Shown: piece by piece, positions 50,931 to 60,715 of the stretch
Layout: each line of letters starts with the position of its first letter
Numbering within the stretch: position 1 is the stretch's first letter
Source of the DNA: Paraburkholderia monticola
GTDB taxonomy: Bacteria; Pseudomonadota; Gammaproteobacteria; Burkholderiales; Burkholderiaceae
Assembly: GCF_001580545.1 (NCBI RefSeq)
Contig: NZ_LRBG01000022.1
Span: 124,001 to 188,000 of the forward strand
DNA length: 64,000 nt
Reading direction: 5' to 3'
Translations under genes and position numbers: made by a program
Notes under the pieces: generated by a model
Told to the model about the DNA's origin: nothing
The model's database searches: none
The model's input: the letters and a program-made list of their open reading frames with translations, nothing else

Positions 50931-53036
50931 TCAGTGCGCGGCTCCCGGCGCCATGCCGTTGTGCCGCAGCAGCGCATCGATATTCGGCTCGCGGCCGCGA
51001 AACGCCTTGAACGATTCCATCGCCGGGCGGCTGCCGCCCACTTCGAGAATCTCGCGACGATAACGCATGCCGGTGGTCTGATCGAGCACGCTGCCCGCGG
51101 CTTGCGCGGCTTCCTCGAACGCCGCGTACGCGTCGGCCGACAGCACCTCGGCCCACTTGTAGCTGTAGTAGCCGGCCGCGTAACCGCCCGCGAAAATATG
51201 GCTGAACGTATTCGGCCAACGCGAGAACGGCGCTTGCGGCACGACGTGGAAGCGCTCGTTGATTTCGCGCGCGAGATCGTTGGCGCTGGTCGCGCCGTTC
51301 GCGTCGAAGCCGGTGTGCAGTTGCATGTCGAACATCGAGAACACGATCTGCCGCAGCGTGCCGAGACCGCTCTGGAAGTTCTTCGCGGCGAGCATCTTGT
51401 CGAACAGCTCGCGCGGCAGCGGCTTCGCCGTATCGACGTGCGAGGTCATGTCGGAGAGCACGTCCCACTCCCAGCAGAAGTTCTCCATGAACTGCGACGG
51501 CAATTCGACCGCATCCCATTCGACGCCGTTGATGCCCGACACCCCGAGCTCATCGACGCGCGTGAGCATGTGATGCAGCCCATGGCCGAACTCGTGGAAC
51601 AGCGTGATCACTTCGTCGTGCGTGAAGCAGGCGGGCTTGCCGCCGACCGGTGCCGAGAAGTTGCAGGTCAGATAAGCGACCGGCGTTTGCACGGCGTCAT
51701 GCGCGAGCTTGTGACGGCCGCGCGCATCGTCCATCCAGGCGCCGCCGCGTTTGCCTTCGCGCGCATAGAGGTCCAGATAGAACTGGGCGACGAGGCCGCC
51801 GTCCTGATTCTCGACCCGGAAGAAGCGCACGTCCGGATGCCAGACGGCCGCTTCGTCGCGGCGGATGCGCACGCCGAACAGCGTCTCGGTGACCTTGAAC
51901 AGGCCCTTGAACACCGCGTCTTCGGGGAAGTACTGCTTCACTTCGTTTTCCGAAAACGAGTAGCGCTTCTGACGCAGACGCTCGGCGGCAAACGTCATGT
52001 CCCACGGCTGCAGATCGGTCATGCCGAGTTCGCTCGCGGCAAATTCGCGCAGCTCTTTCCAGTCCTGCTCCGCATGCGGACGTGCGCGGGTCGCGAGGTC
52101 TTCGAGGAAGGCCATGACCTGCGCCGGCGACTCGGCCATCTTCGGCGCCAGCGACACTTCGGCGAAGTTGCCGTAGCCGAGCATCTGCGCTTCTTCGGCA
52201 CGCAGCTTCAGTTCGTCGGCGAGCACCTGGGTGTTGTCCCACTCGGCCTTGCCGTTGCCGTATTGCGCGCCGAGCTCGGAGGCGCGCGTCACATACGCGC
52301 GGTACATCGCTTCGCGCATCGCGCGGTTCTCCGAGTACTGCATCACCGGGAAATACGACGGGAAGTGCAGCGTGAACTTGTAGCCGGTCTTGCCGTCGCG
52401 CTCGGCGGCTTCCTTCGCGGCCGCGATCACGTCTTCGGGCAGGCCGCTCAGTTGCGCCTCGTTGCCCGCCTCGACGAGGTAGGCGTACGCATTGGTCGCA
52501 TCGAGCACGTGATCCGAAAACGCCTTCGACAAGTTCGCCTGGCGTTCCTGCAATTCGGCGAAATGCGGCTTCTGGTCTTCCGGCAACTCGGCGCCGGACA
52601 GGCGGAAGTCGCGCAGCGCGTTGCTGAGGATCTTCTTGCGCTCGCTGTTCAGCGACGCGAATTCGTCGCTCGCATTCAGTGACTTGTACTTCTCGTAGAG
52701 CGCGAGATTCTGGCCGACGCTCGACCAGAACTCGGTCACGCGCGGCAGGTTTTCGCCGTACACGGCGCGCAGTTCGGGCGTATCGGCGACGGCGTTCAGA
52801 TGGCCGATCACGCTCCACGCGCGCGACAGCGGCTCGGTGGCACGCTCGACCGGTTCGACGACGTCGGCCCACGACGCTGGCGTGACCGGCAGCGCGGCGC
52901 GCTCGACGGCGGCCGCCGCGTCGGCGAGCAGCACGTCGAGGGCGGGCGTCACGTGTTCGGGGCGGATATCGCCAAAGCGCGGCAGATCGGAAAAATCGAG
53001 GAGGGGGTTGTCTTGAGGCGTGGCGGTAGTGGACAT
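50931..53036 (-). CDS. prlC: Oligopeptidase A (M3 metallopeptidase)
   Basis: Cytoplasmic zinc peptidase of the thimet family, 701 residues, which degrades signal peptides and other short peptides. The catalytic motif is ITLFHEFGHGLHHML (HExxH near residue 481), followed by GINGVEWDAVELPSQFMENFCWE with the third ligand. Earlier pieces are DFSDLPRFGDIRPEHVTPALD, YLTCNFSAPVGGKPACFTHDEV. The start is ATG 53036. It is convergent with the deaminase gene through a shared terminator and divergent in space from nothing close; folD ends 345 bp upstream of it on the same strand. Confidence 0.94.
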   Translation of the reverse strand: MSTTATPQDNPLLDFSDLPRFGDIRPEHVTPALDVLLADAAAAVERAALPVTPASWADVVEPVERATEPLSRAWSVIGHLNAVADTPELRAVYGENLPRVTEFWSSVGQNLALYEKYKSLNASDEFASLNSERKKILSNALRDFRLSGAELPEDQKPHFAELQERQANLSKAFSDHVLDATNAYAYLVEAGNEAQLSGLPEDVIAAAKEAAERDGKTGYKFTLHFPSYFPVMQYSENRAMREAMYRAYVTRASELGAQYGNGKAEWDNTQVLADELKLRAEEAQMLGYGNFAEVSLAPKMAESPAQVMAFLEDLATRARPHAEQDWKELREFAASELGMTDLQPWDMTFAAERLRQKRYSFSENEVKQYFPEDAVFKGLFKVTETLFGVRIRRDEAAVWHPDVRFFRVENQDGGLVAQFYLDLYAREGKRGGAWMDDARGRHKLAHDAVQTPVAYLTCNFSAPVGGKPACFTHDEVITLFHEFGHGLHHMLTRVDELGVSGINGVEWDAVELPSQFMENFCWEWDVLSDMTSHVDTAKPLPRELFDKMLAAKNFQSGLGTLRQIVFSMFDMQLHTGFDANGATSANDLAREINERFHVVPQAPFSRWPNTFSHIFAGGYAAGYYSYKWAEVLSADAYAAFEEAAQAAGSVLDQTTGMRYRREILEVGGSRPAMESFKAFRGREPNIDALLRHNGMAPGAAH

Positions 53037-53381
53037 AAGGCTTCCTGTCTGACGCGGGTGAAGGGGCGGTGCGGCGGCGCCCGGGCGGGTCGGCGCGCGC
53101 TGGCTGGCTCGACGCTCGACGCACGGCGCGGGGCGGCACCGGGTACCGACATTATTGGGGCGGGGCGCGCCGATTCCAATCCATCGGCTGACAAATTAAC
53201 AGATGTTGCGGTGCGCTGGGCGGGTTGGGCTGGGCGTGTGACGCGCGTCCAGGTGGCCGGCGGCGGCCGATCAGGCCGCGCGGTATTTGGTGGTGATGGT
53301 TCAGCGAGAAGGGGGAACGGCGGCGGGGGATGACAAGACGGAGGAGTCGTCTCACTCCGTCTCACGCTCGCCTTCCGGCAA
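53037..53381. other. prlC leader/promoter region
   Basis: 345 bp between folD and prlC with no supported gene. The likely prlC promoter lies at 53151-53179; the rest shows nothing I can name. Confidence 0.5.
53151..53179 (-). promoter_or_regulatory. Probable sigma-70 promoter of prlC
   Basis: Minus strand TTGGAA, 17 bp, AATAAT. The leader would be about 108 nt. Four of six -35 and five of six -10 bases match consensus. Confidence 0.4.
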
Positions 53382-54245
53382 TTACGCGTTCGCCGCGTTC
53401 GCCTCGCGCTCGGCTGCTTCGATCGTGTTGACGAGAAGCATCGTGATCGTCATCGGACCGACGCCGCCCGGCACCGGCGTGATAAAGCCGGCCACTTCCT
53501 TGACCCCCGCGAAGTCGACGTCGCCGCACAGCTTGCCGGCGTCGTCGCGATTCATGCCGACGTCGATCACGGTCGCGCCGGGCTTCACCATGTCGGCGGT
53601 CAGGATGTTGCGCAGGCCGGTCGCGGCGACCACGACGTCGGCGTTGCGCGTGTGCGCGGCCAGATCGCGCGTCTTGCTGTGGCAGATCGTGACGGTCGCG
53701 CCCGCTTCGAGCAGCAGCAGCGCCATCGGCTTGCCGACGATGTTCGAGCGGCCGATCACCACCGCGTTCGCACCCTTCAGATCGATGCCGTAGGCCTCGA
53801 ACATCTTCATCACGCCGTACGGCGTACACGGACGGAACAGCGGCTGGCCGGTCATCAGCGCACCCGCGTTGGCGACGTGAAAGCCGTCGACGTCCTTCTC
53901 GGGCGCGATCGCCTCGATCACCTTGTGGCTATCGATGTGCTTCGGCAGCGGCAACTGCACGAGAATGCCGTGAATGGCCGGATCGCGGTTCAGTTCGTCG
54001 ATGCGGGCGAGCAGGTCGGCTTCGGGCAGATCGGCCGGATAGCGGTCGAACGACGAGCCGAGACCGTTGTCCTGACAGGCCTTGACCTTGTTGCGCACAT
54101 ACACTTCGCTGGCCGGATTCTCACCGACCAGAATCACGGCGAGGCCCGGCTGATGGCCGCGGGCGGTCAGGGCGGCGGCGCGCGCGGCGACGTCGGCGCG
54201 CAGGGTCTTGGAGAGGGCGAGGCCGTCGATCAGTTTGGCAGTCAT
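53382..54245 (-). CDS. folD: Bifunctional methylenetetrahydrofolate dehydrogenase/cyclohydrolase
   Basis: 287 residues. Interconverts 5,10-methylene-, methenyl- and 10-formyl-tetrahydrofolate with NADP. Conserved: GENPASEVYVRNKVKACQDNG (the catalytic Lys), GILVQLPLPKHID, PEKDVDGFHVANAGAL, PCTPYGVMKMFEAYG, VVIGRSNIVGKPMALLLL, ICHSKTRDLAAHTRNADVVVAATG, and PVPGGVGPMTITMLLVNT. The start is ATG 54245. A TATAAT box on the minus strand at 54431-54436 is a likely -10 element. Confidence 0.96.
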   Translation of the reverse strand: MTAKLIDGLALSKTLRADVAARAAALTARGHQPGLAVILVGENPASEVYVRNKVKACQDNGLGSSFDRYPADLPEADLLARIDELNRDPAIHGILVQLPLPKHIDSHKVIEAIAPEKDVDGFHVANAGALMTGQPLFRPCTPYGVMKMFEAYGIDLKGANAVVIGRSNIVGKPMALLLLEAGATVTICHSKTRDLAAHTRNADVVVAATGLRNILTADMVKPGATVIDVGMNRDDAGKLCGDVDFAGVKEVAGFITPVPGGVGPMTITMLLVNTIEAAEREANAANA

Positions 54246-54430
54246 GGTCGGTCGAGCGTTGAGTCGAGGTTGGGATCGGGAATCGGGTCGGGGCAGGCGG
54301 CTCGGCAGGCGGGCGAAGCGCTGGCGCGAACGGAGCGCGCGACGGCGTGCTTTGGCTTGTCGACGAGGCCCGGTCGCCGCGCGACAGGCAGCTTGCCGAT
54401 GAAGGCAATCGCGCCGCGGCAAAGTCCGAC

Positions 54431-54436
54431 ATTATA
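54431..54436 (-). promoter_or_regulatory. folD: Possible -10 box for folD
   Basis: TATAAT on the minus strand, 186 bp upstream of the folD start. No good -35 at the right distance. Confidence 0.35.
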
Positions 54437-54508
54437 CCGGCGCAGTGGAGGGTTTTCCCGGTGGATGCGAGCCGTTTGGCCCGGGCTCGACAGCTCGCAT
54501 CCACCGTT

Positions 54509-55498
54509 CTACGGCTGGGTCGGCCGCCAACTTCCGTCAGGATCGAACGACTGGATCGCCGCGGCCGCGCGCGCGGTCTGGGGCCCGAGGTTCTTCTCGT
54601 AGACCCGGCCGTCCTGATTGACGATGAAGCTCATCACCCCGGTCTTGCCGTAGTCTGCCGGCGATGCGATCAGCGCGAAGCCACCGCTCAGGACGCCAGC
54701 GTCGACGTAGTTCTGCGCGCCGCCCTGCGCATGCGGCCCCTGCGCGGTCAGGATCCGGTAGTGATAGCCGTGATAGGCCTCCTGCGGCCGGGTGTGCGGG
54801 GGCATTGCCGCGGCGAGCGGTCCGAGCGGGCTCTCGGCTTCGCCGGGCGCGGTTTTCCAGTACAGGCCGTCGTGTGTGCCCGGTGTGCTGACGAGGCGCT
54901 GCGCGTAGTGCTGCGTCAGGTTGCGATAGTCGTTCTGCGCGTCGACGTACGCCAGCGCGGTCAGGATCGCGGCGCGTTCGTTGCGGCCGATGCGCCGCGT
55001 CAGCATCTCGCCCTGTGCGGCCGGTGGATCGAAGCGCCAGCCGTGCGCGACCTGCACGAGCGGAATCGGCAGCGTCCAGCCGCTGTCGCCGACGGCGAGA
55101 TGCGCGCTCGCGCGAGCGTTGCCGCTCGCCGGATCTTCGACGATCTGATGACCCTTCGCCCATGCGCCGAGAAACTGGTCGATGTCGGCCTGGCCGATAT
55201 CCTCGGTCGGAATGAAGCGGTGGAAATCGTTGCCGAGCACGTGTTTGAGCCCGGGGTCGTCATTGCTGGCGAGCGCGTCGACGAACGCATTGGCGGCCGC
55301 CTCCGCGCTCGGATAGACGGCCTGCGCGTGAACGAGGCCGGCGGCGGCGAGCAGGATCGGCGCGGCGAGCAGTGCACGCTGCCTGGGTCCGCCGAAGCGT
55401 CCGGTGCGACGAACGCGCATCCGGTCACTGCGACCGAACACCGCCGCCCATGCCTGAGCGCGGGCGCCTGTCGCGCCCTTTGAAAATAAGCGCTTCAT
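54509..55498 (-). CDS. DUF2950-family secreted protein
   Basis: 329 residues. Signal region (about 40-58, ALLAAPILLAAAGLVHA, preceded by a basic N-terminus) then a DUF2950 pattern: YPSAEAAANAFVDALASND, GDSGWTLPIPLVQVAHGWRFDPPAAQGEMLTRRIGRNERAAI, YVDAQNDYRNL, GLYWKTAPGEAESPLGPLAA, YHGYHYRILTAQGPHAQGG, and the end VYEKNLGPQTARAAAAIQSFDPDGSW. The function is not known. The gene is directly downstream of the DUF3300 gene (29 bp), a pairing seen widely in proteobacteria, so both probably act together in the envelope. Start ATG 55498 has GAGGAGTCTCTG before it. Confidence 0.88.
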   Translation of the reverse strand: MKRLFSKGATGARAQAWAAVFGRSDRMRVRRTGRFGGPRQRALLAAPILLAAAGLVHAQAVYPSAEAAANAFVDALASNDDPGLKHVLGNDFHRFIPTEDIGQADIDQFLGAWAKGHQIVEDPASGNARASAHLAVGDSGWTLPIPLVQVAHGWRFDPPAAQGEMLTRRIGRNERAAILTALAYVDAQNDYRNLTQHYAQRLVSTPGTHDGLYWKTAPGEAESPLGPLAAAMPPHTRPQEAYHGYHYRILTAQGPHAQGGAQNYVDAGVLSGGFALIASPADYGKTGVMSFIVNQDGRVYEKNLGPQTARAAAAIQSFDPDGSWRPTQP

Positions 55499-55527
55499 CA
55501 GAGACTCCTCCTCGACGTTCGACGCGT

Positions 55528-56841
55528 TCAACGACGACGGCCGCCGAAGTGGGGCTGGCCGCCGCCACCGCCGCCGAACCTGCCACCCTCCATGCCGCCG
55601 CGTTCGAACCCGCCGCGTTCGAACCCACCGCCGTGCTCGAAGCCACCACCGTTCGCCCCCAGTTGTCCGCCCTGATGCTGCGCGAACGACTGGCGGCTCG
55701 CTTCGCCGCGCTGCATATCCTGGCGCGCGGCGTTGCCGTCGCCGGCGCCACGCAGCGCGTTGTCCCGATTGAGGTTCTGCGCGCGATTCTGCAGATTCTG
55801 ATTTTCGACGCCGCCCTGGTGTATCCCTTGCACGCGCTGGCTCGCGCTGCCGCCGAGGTTCTGCCCGGTGCGGTTCTGCAGTGCCTGCTGGGCCTGGGCG
55901 CGCTCTTCGTCGCGGCCGCGATAGGCATCGTGCTGCGCGTTCAGGTTGGCGTTGTTGAGGTTGCGGTTCAGGTTCGCGTTGTTGACATTGCGATTGACGT
56001 TGGCGTTGCGGTTCCAGTTCGTGGTGTTGCTGTTGGCGTCGAGCCGGTTGTTCACATTGATGTTGTTGTAGCGGTTGACGTTGACGTTGACGTCGTGCGT
56101 ATTCCAGTTGAAGCCGCCCCACAGCGAATTCGCGATCGCGACGCCGGTGCCGAACGCGAGCCCCGCTGCGAGGCCGCTTGCTACCGCATAACCCGGAGGC
56201 GGCGGCATATAGACCGGCGGATAAGCGGGATAGGGCCACGTCCCGTAGACGACCGTGGGGTTGTAGGTCGGCACGTACACCACTTGTGGATCGGCCGGCA
56301 CGATCTGGATCGCGCTTTGCTCGACGACGACCTTCTGTTGCGAGGTCGTCTTCAGATTGCCGGCCGACTGCGCCTGCTTGCGCAGACGCTGCACCGAATC
56401 CATCACGTCGTTCGGCTGCGCGAGAAACGCGTTGCCGATCTGCGTGACCCAGTCGGGCTTCGCGGACATCGTCGCGAGCACCTGCGGGAACGCGACGAGC
56501 GACTGTACGCTCGGGTCCCACGGATAATCGGCCACCGCCTTGACGGCATCGTCGCCCTGCAGCTTCGGATTGGCCTTCGACCACGCGGCCGCGTCTTGCA
56601 CCTGCTGCGGAAACGTCGTGGCCATCAGCACCTGCGCGAGCAGCGCATCGGGGTAGAGCGCGATGGGTGCGGTCAGCGAATCGAGCTGCTGGTTCGAGAC
56701 TTTCGCGGGGGCTTGCGCCCGCGCGGTGCTGGCGGTGCCCAGCAGGCCGAGACCGGCGACCACAGGCGCGCCCGCCAGCACGGCGCAAATCGGCCACACG
56801 CGCAACCACACTCGCGGGCGATGCACTCCGGATCGTTTCAC
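55528..56841 (-). CDS. DUF3300-family secreted protein with Asn-rich region
   Basis: 437 residues. Signal (about 1-39, ending STARA). The DUF3300 core follows: LDSLTAPIALYPDALLAQVLMATTFPQQVQDAAAW, AVADYPWDPSVQSLVAFPQVLATM, MPQ-like QPNDVMDSVQRLRKQAQSAGNLKTT, and VVYVPTYNPTVVYGTWPYPAYPP. A Gly/Ala hydrophobic stretch (about 208-226) leads to an Asn-rich segment (about 235-292, many NVN/NNAN units), a Gln/Arg region and a Gly/Phe tail. The start is GTG 56841 with GGAGGAGG upstream. Function unknown; periplasmic or outer-surface association is inferred. Confidence 0.87.
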   Translation of the reverse strand: MKRSGVHRPRVWLRVWPICAVLAGAPVVAGLGLLGTASTARAQAPAKVSNQQLDSLTAPIALYPDALLAQVLMATTFPQQVQDAAAWSKANPKLQGDDAVKAVADYPWDPSVQSLVAFPQVLATMSAKPDWVTQIGNAFLAQPNDVMDSVQRLRKQAQSAGNLKTTSQQKVVVEQSAIQIVPADPQVVYVPTYNPTVVYGTWPYPAYPPVYMPPPPGYAVASGLAAGLAFGTGVAIANSLWGGFNWNTHDVNVNVNRYNNINVNNRLDANSNTTNWNRNANVNRNVNNANLNRNLNNANLNAQHDAYRGRDEERAQAQQALQNRTGQNLGGSASQRVQGIHQGGVENQNLQNRAQNLNRDNALRGAGDGNAARQDMQRGEASRQSFAQHQGGQLGANGGGFEHGGGFERGGFERGGMEGGRFGGGGGGQPHFGGRRR

Positions 56842-57358
56842 GATGACCTCCTCCCGGTCGTATGCCACTCGGGGTGACATGCACGGCATCTGCCGCCATG
56901 ACACGTCACGCAGGAATCAGGGAAAGCACAAGCGGCGAGACAGCCAGAGATACGGTTTGCAGCAAGGCAGCAAGATAGTGGAGCAGGGGAGAAGCGCGCC
57001 GGCGCGGTGTAGGGATCCACGCAGCAAATGGGCGATGACGGCATCTCGGCGATGACACTCGCCCGCATTGCCCGACCACATTGGGCGCGCAAGGTGCCGC
57101 ACGTGATGTACCTATCGATCGCGCATCGGCGAGCCCGTGATGGAGCTTTGTATAAGTTAGGAGGCACAGTCCCGCTTGTCAAACCGCACAGTGACACGCG
57201 ACGTTTGAAGCGGGCTGGCAAATGGGTGTGCGGATCGAATTGCGCGCAGCCAGACGCGAACGCAGGAGCGGATCGCGAGGCCGGGTCGCGGCCATTGAGA
57301 GCGGCCACGTTGGCGACCCTTCAGGCGAAGGGCCGCGTATGACTACCCGTGACGGCTG
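56842..57358. other. Intergenic region upstream of the DUF3300 gene
   Basis: 517 bp without a supported gene. A perfect TTGACA (minus strand, 57177-57182) and TAACTT (57154-57159) with 17 bp between could be the promoter of the DUF3300 operon, leaving a leader of about 300 nt. Short frames on both strands look like shadow. Confidence 0.45.
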
Positions 57359-58003
57359 TTACTGCGCCGTTTGCGGCTTGTTCGACAGCGCGAGTCGCAG
57401 CAGATCGGCGACCGTGTTGACGTTCAGCTTTTCCATGATGTTGGCGCGATGCGCCTCGACCGTCTTGATGCTGATGCCGAGATCGTCGGCGATCTGCTTG
57501 TTCAGGCGACCGGCGATGATCCGCTCGAGCACCTGATGCTCGCGCGCGGTCAGCTTACCGAGGCGCTCGGCCGCGGCGCGCTGCTGCTGGACGCTGGTGC
57601 TTTCGCTGCGCGCCTTGTCGAGCATGCGCTCGACGAGCTTGCGCAGTTCGGCTTCGTCGAACGGCTTTTCGATGAAGTCCATCGCGCCTTTTTTCATCGT
57701 CGACACGGCCATCGGCACGTCGCCGTGGCCCGTCACGAAGATGATCGGCAGCGACGCGTTGTCGGCGATCAGGCGTTCCTGCAACTCGAGCCCGCTCATG
57801 CCGGACATCCGCACGTCGAGGATCAGACACGCGATCTGGCCCGGATGCTGATGCGGCTGCCATGCGTCGATGAACTGCTCGGCGCTCGAGAAGCATTGAA
57901 CGCGGTAGCCGTTCGCCTCCAGCAGCCAGCGCAGCGAATCTCGCACGGCCTCGTCGTCATCGACGACAAAGACGGTTTCCTGGGTGGTGACTGGGCTGTT
58001 CAT
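57359..58003 (-). CDS. FixJ-type response regulator
   Basis: 214 residues. Receiver domain (about 8-125) with phospho-acceptor Asp63 in LILDVRMSGMSG and the acidic pocket VVDDDE; Lys in IEKPFDE. C-terminal LuxR-type HTH (about 145-210): LTAREHQVLERIIAGRLNKQIADDLGISIKTVEAHRANIMEKL. The start overlaps the kinase stop (ATGA, 58000-58003), so kinase and regulator are cotranslated. It lies one gene away from aceE, whose upstream dyad may be its target. Confidence 0.93.
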   Translation of the reverse strand: MNSPVTTQETVFVVDDDEAVRDSLRWLLEANGYRVQCFSSAEQFIDAWQPHQHPGQIACLILDVRMSGMSGLELQERLIADNASLPIIFVTGHGDVPMAVSTMKKGAMDFIEKPFDEAELRKLVERMLDKARSESTSVQQQRAAAERLGKLTAREHQVLERIIAGRLNKQIADDLGISIKTVEAHRANIMEKLNVNTVADLLRLALSNKPQTAQ

Positions 58004-60525
58004 AGCTCTCCCGTAACGGTTTGTGGTGTCGGCGCCTCGGACCCGCCGTTGCTCGGGCCGTCAGGCTCCCCTATAGGCAGACTGCAATGGAACGTGGCGC
58101 CCGTGATGTGGCCGTCGGACTCGACGTTGTTGACCACCCACAGACGGCCGCGGTGCGATTCGATAATCGAACGGCAAATGTTCAGCCCCATGCCCATGCC
58201 ATCGGACTTGGTGCTGTAAAACGGTTCGAACAGACGCTCTGCGGTCGCTTCGTCGACGCCCGGCCCCTGGTCGACGACGCTGATGCAGACGAAGCCGCTG
58301 TCCAGTCGCACGACCACGCGGATCACCGGATCGACCGCGTTCGGACGCGCTTCGGCCATCGCCTCGACGCCGTTCTTCAGCAGGTTCACCAACACCTGCT
58401 CGATCAGCACCGGGTCGACGTAAATGACCGGCAGCCGCGAGCGCAGATCGGTGACGATGCGAATCCGGCGCTTCCTCGCCTCGATTTCGGCGAGACCCAC
58501 CGCGTCCGCGACGATATCCGCGACGCGCGTGGCCTGGCGCTTCGGCTCGCTGCGCTTCACGAACTCGCGGATGCGCTTGATGATCATGCCGGCGCGCACC
58601 GCCTGTTGCGCGGTCTTTTCGAGCACTGGCAGCAAGTTGTCAGGCGTCGTCCGACCGGATTTAACCAGTGCGACGGTTCCAGAGCAATAGTTATTGATCG
58701 CGGCGAGCGGTTGATTCAGTTCGTGGGCGAGCGACGAGGCCATTTCGCCCATCGTCATCAGGCGGCTCGTGAACTGCAGCTTCTCGTCCTGCTGGCGCGC
58801 GAGTTCCTGGGCGCGCTTGCGGGTCGTGATGTCGGTCGCGATCTGCATCTGCGCGAGGTGGCCGTCGACCCACTGGATGTACTGGCGCCGCACCTCGAAC
58901 CACTTCTGGATGCCCGCGATGTAGATTTCCTGCGCGTCGGCGGTGCTGTCGGTCAGCGCCGCGGCGGGCAGGCCGACGAAGGTGTCGACCATGTCGATCG
59001 AATCGGACGACGCCTGCGAGCTGTCGAAGCCGCCGCCCGCCAGTTCGAGATGGCCGTCGGGGCGGATGCCGAACAGGTGCCGGTAGTAGCGGTTCGCGAA
59101 CAGCAGCTCGGCTTCGTCGGCGGCGAGCACGGACACGGCCGCGTCGAGGCTTTCGAGAACCGTGGTGAAGCGTTCGTGGGCGGCGGCCAGTTCTTCGCGC
59201 GCGCGTTTCGGCTCGGTGATGTCGGTCATCGACGACATCCAGCCGGTCTGGCGCCCTGAGCTGTCGATCAGCGGCGACACGTAGAGGCGCGCGTGGAACG
59301 TCGAGCTGTCCTTGCGCCGTACCCGCAACTCGAAGCCGGACGAGGGCGCCTTGCCGCGCAGCGTCATGTCGAGCTGGCGCTGCATTTCGGGGTACGCGTC
59401 GCGCGGCCAGTAGGCGAACGGCGCGCTCTTGCCGACGAGGTCGCTCTCGTCCCAGCCGGTCATGCGGCAGAACGCGGGGTTCACGTGGGTGATGCGGCCG
59501 TGCATGTCGAGCACGCGCATGCCGATCAGCACCGAGTTTTCCATCGCGCGGCGGAAGAACGCTTCCGCGTAGAGCGCCTGCTGCGCCTCGAAGCGCTGGC
59601 GCGTGTGCTTCCACAGACTCCACAGGCTCCACAGCACGAAGCAGGAGAGGCCCGCCACCAGCCAGACCAGCGTGTTGTTCGTGAAGTTGGTGATTTGCGG
59701 GAACGCGTACACGCGCACCGAGATGCCCTGGCCCGGCGGGTCGAGCGGCAGGTCGTAGAACATGTCGCGCGGCAGGCGCGGGCGGGTCGACGTGGTCGTC
59801 AACTCGCGATTGTTCACGTCGATGATCGAGATCTTGTACTTCGCCGACAGCTCGGGCGGGATGTCGCGCTTCAGGATGCCTTCCACCGAGAACACCGCGG
59901 CGATCGTGCCGAGGAAATCGCGGTCGCGGTAGATGGGTGTTTGCAGCGTGATGAAGCCGTTGCCGAGGTCGTCGTAGATGAGCGGCGAGTACACCTGGCG
60001 GCGCGTGTTGCGCGCCTCGACGAAGCCGGCTTTGACCGCTTCGTCCATCTGCGCGTCGTTCGGCCGGGCGAGCCGCTGGCCGAGCACCGGCGGCGCGGCG
60101 TTGGGCCAGCGCGGCTGTTGCAGGCCCGTATACCAGTTCATGTAGAGGATCTCGGGATGCCCCTGCATGATGTCGGTGGTGGACACCTGGAACGAATGCT
60201 CGTCGGCATGGCCGGCGGCGAGGTCGCGCGCGAGCGCCTGGATCTGCTCCTGCGCGCCCGTCATGGACAGGCGGATCTGCTGCTGCGCCCAGGCGACGTT
60301 GCGGTACAGCGTGTCTTCCTGCTGCTGCTGTTCGCGCCGGTTCAGGCTCCACAGAATCAGGCTCATGACGACCAGGAACACCAGGATCGACAGGAGCGGC
60401 GTCAGCAAATAGGAATTGGACCACCAGGGTCCGTGGTGCCAGCGCGGGGACGGCGACGAATCCGCCGGCGAACCCGCGGTGCGCGCCGAGCGAGAGAAAA
60501 GCCGTTCGGTCAACATGCGTGGCAT
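58000..60525 (-). CDS. Membrane PAS sensor histidine kinase (FixL/DctB-like)
   Basis: 841 residues. Two membrane helices (about 40-60 and 285-305) enclose a periplasmic sensing domain of about 220 residues. Two PAS domains follow (about 325-445 with NSVLIGMRVLDMHGRITHVNPAFCRMTGW, and about 455-560), then the dimerisation helix with SLAHELNQPLAAINNYCSG (His near residue 600) and the ATPase domain (LLKNGVEAMAEA, VDQGPGVDEATAERLFEPFYSTKSDGMGMGLNICRSI). It would phosphorylate the regulator encoded at 57359-58003. The ligand is unknown. It is divergent from aceE across 265 bp. Confidence 0.93.
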   Translation of the reverse strand: MPRMLTERLFSRSARTAGSPADSSPSPRWHHGPWWSNSYLLTPLLSILVFLVVMSLILWSLNRREQQQQEDTLYRNVAWAQQQIRLSMTGAQEQIQALARDLAAGHADEHSFQVSTTDIMQGHPEILYMNWYTGLQQPRWPNAAPPVLGQRLARPNDAQMDEAVKAGFVEARNTRRQVYSPLIYDDLGNGFITLQTPIYRDRDFLGTIAAVFSVEGILKRDIPPELSAKYKISIIDVNNRELTTTSTRPRLPRDMFYDLPLDPPGQGISVRVYAFPQITNFTNNTLVWLVAGLSCFVLWSLWSLWKHTRQRFEAQQALYAEAFFRRAMENSVLIGMRVLDMHGRITHVNPAFCRMTGWDESDLVGKSAPFAYWPRDAYPEMQRQLDMTLRGKAPSSGFELRVRRKDSSTFHARLYVSPLIDSSGRQTGWMSSMTDITEPKRAREELAAAHERFTTVLESLDAAVSVLAADEAELLFANRYYRHLFGIRPDGHLELAGGGFDSSQASSDSIDMVDTFVGLPAAALTDSTADAQEIYIAGIQKWFEVRRQYIQWVDGHLAQMQIATDITTRKRAQELARQQDEKLQFTSRLMTMGEMASSLAHELNQPLAAINNYCSGTVALVKSGRTTPDNLLPVLEKTAQQAVRAGMIIKRIREFVKRSEPKRQATRVADIVADAVGLAEIEARKRRIRIVTDLRSRLPVIYVDPVLIEQVLVNLLKNGVEAMAEARPNAVDPVIRVVVRLDSGFVCISVVDQGPGVDEATAERLFEPFYSTKSDGMGMGLNICRSIIESHRGRLWVVNNVESDGHITGATFHCSLPIGEPDGPSNGGSEAPTPQTVTGEL

Positions 60526-60650
60526 TGTAGCTCAGCACGTCCCCGACAAATGGCGCAAAAAAGCGCGGAAAGTGCAGTTATTCGGCGCAAACTAGCCGAC
60601 GGATCAGCCGATCGGCAGTCAAACCAGGTTGCGTTGCAGCAATTTTCCGC

Positions 60651-60673
60651 ATTATGAGAATTGATCTCGTAAT
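60651..60673. promoter_or_regulatory. Dyad between the kinase and aceE
   Basis: ATTATGAGA-ATTGA-TCTCGTAAT, 9-bp arms with one mismatch and a 5-bp spacer. It ends 12 bp upstream of the likely aceE -35 box, the position of an activator site. Confidence 0.45.
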
Positions 60674-60685
60674 TTGAAAATTTGG

Positions 60686-60715
60686 TTGCGCTGACGTCGG
60701 GACCCTTATTACAAT
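60686..60715 (+). promoter_or_regulatory. aceE: Likely aceE promoter
   Basis: TTGCGC, 18 bp, TACAAT. The transcript would start near 60722, a leader of about 70 nt. Confidence 0.4.
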
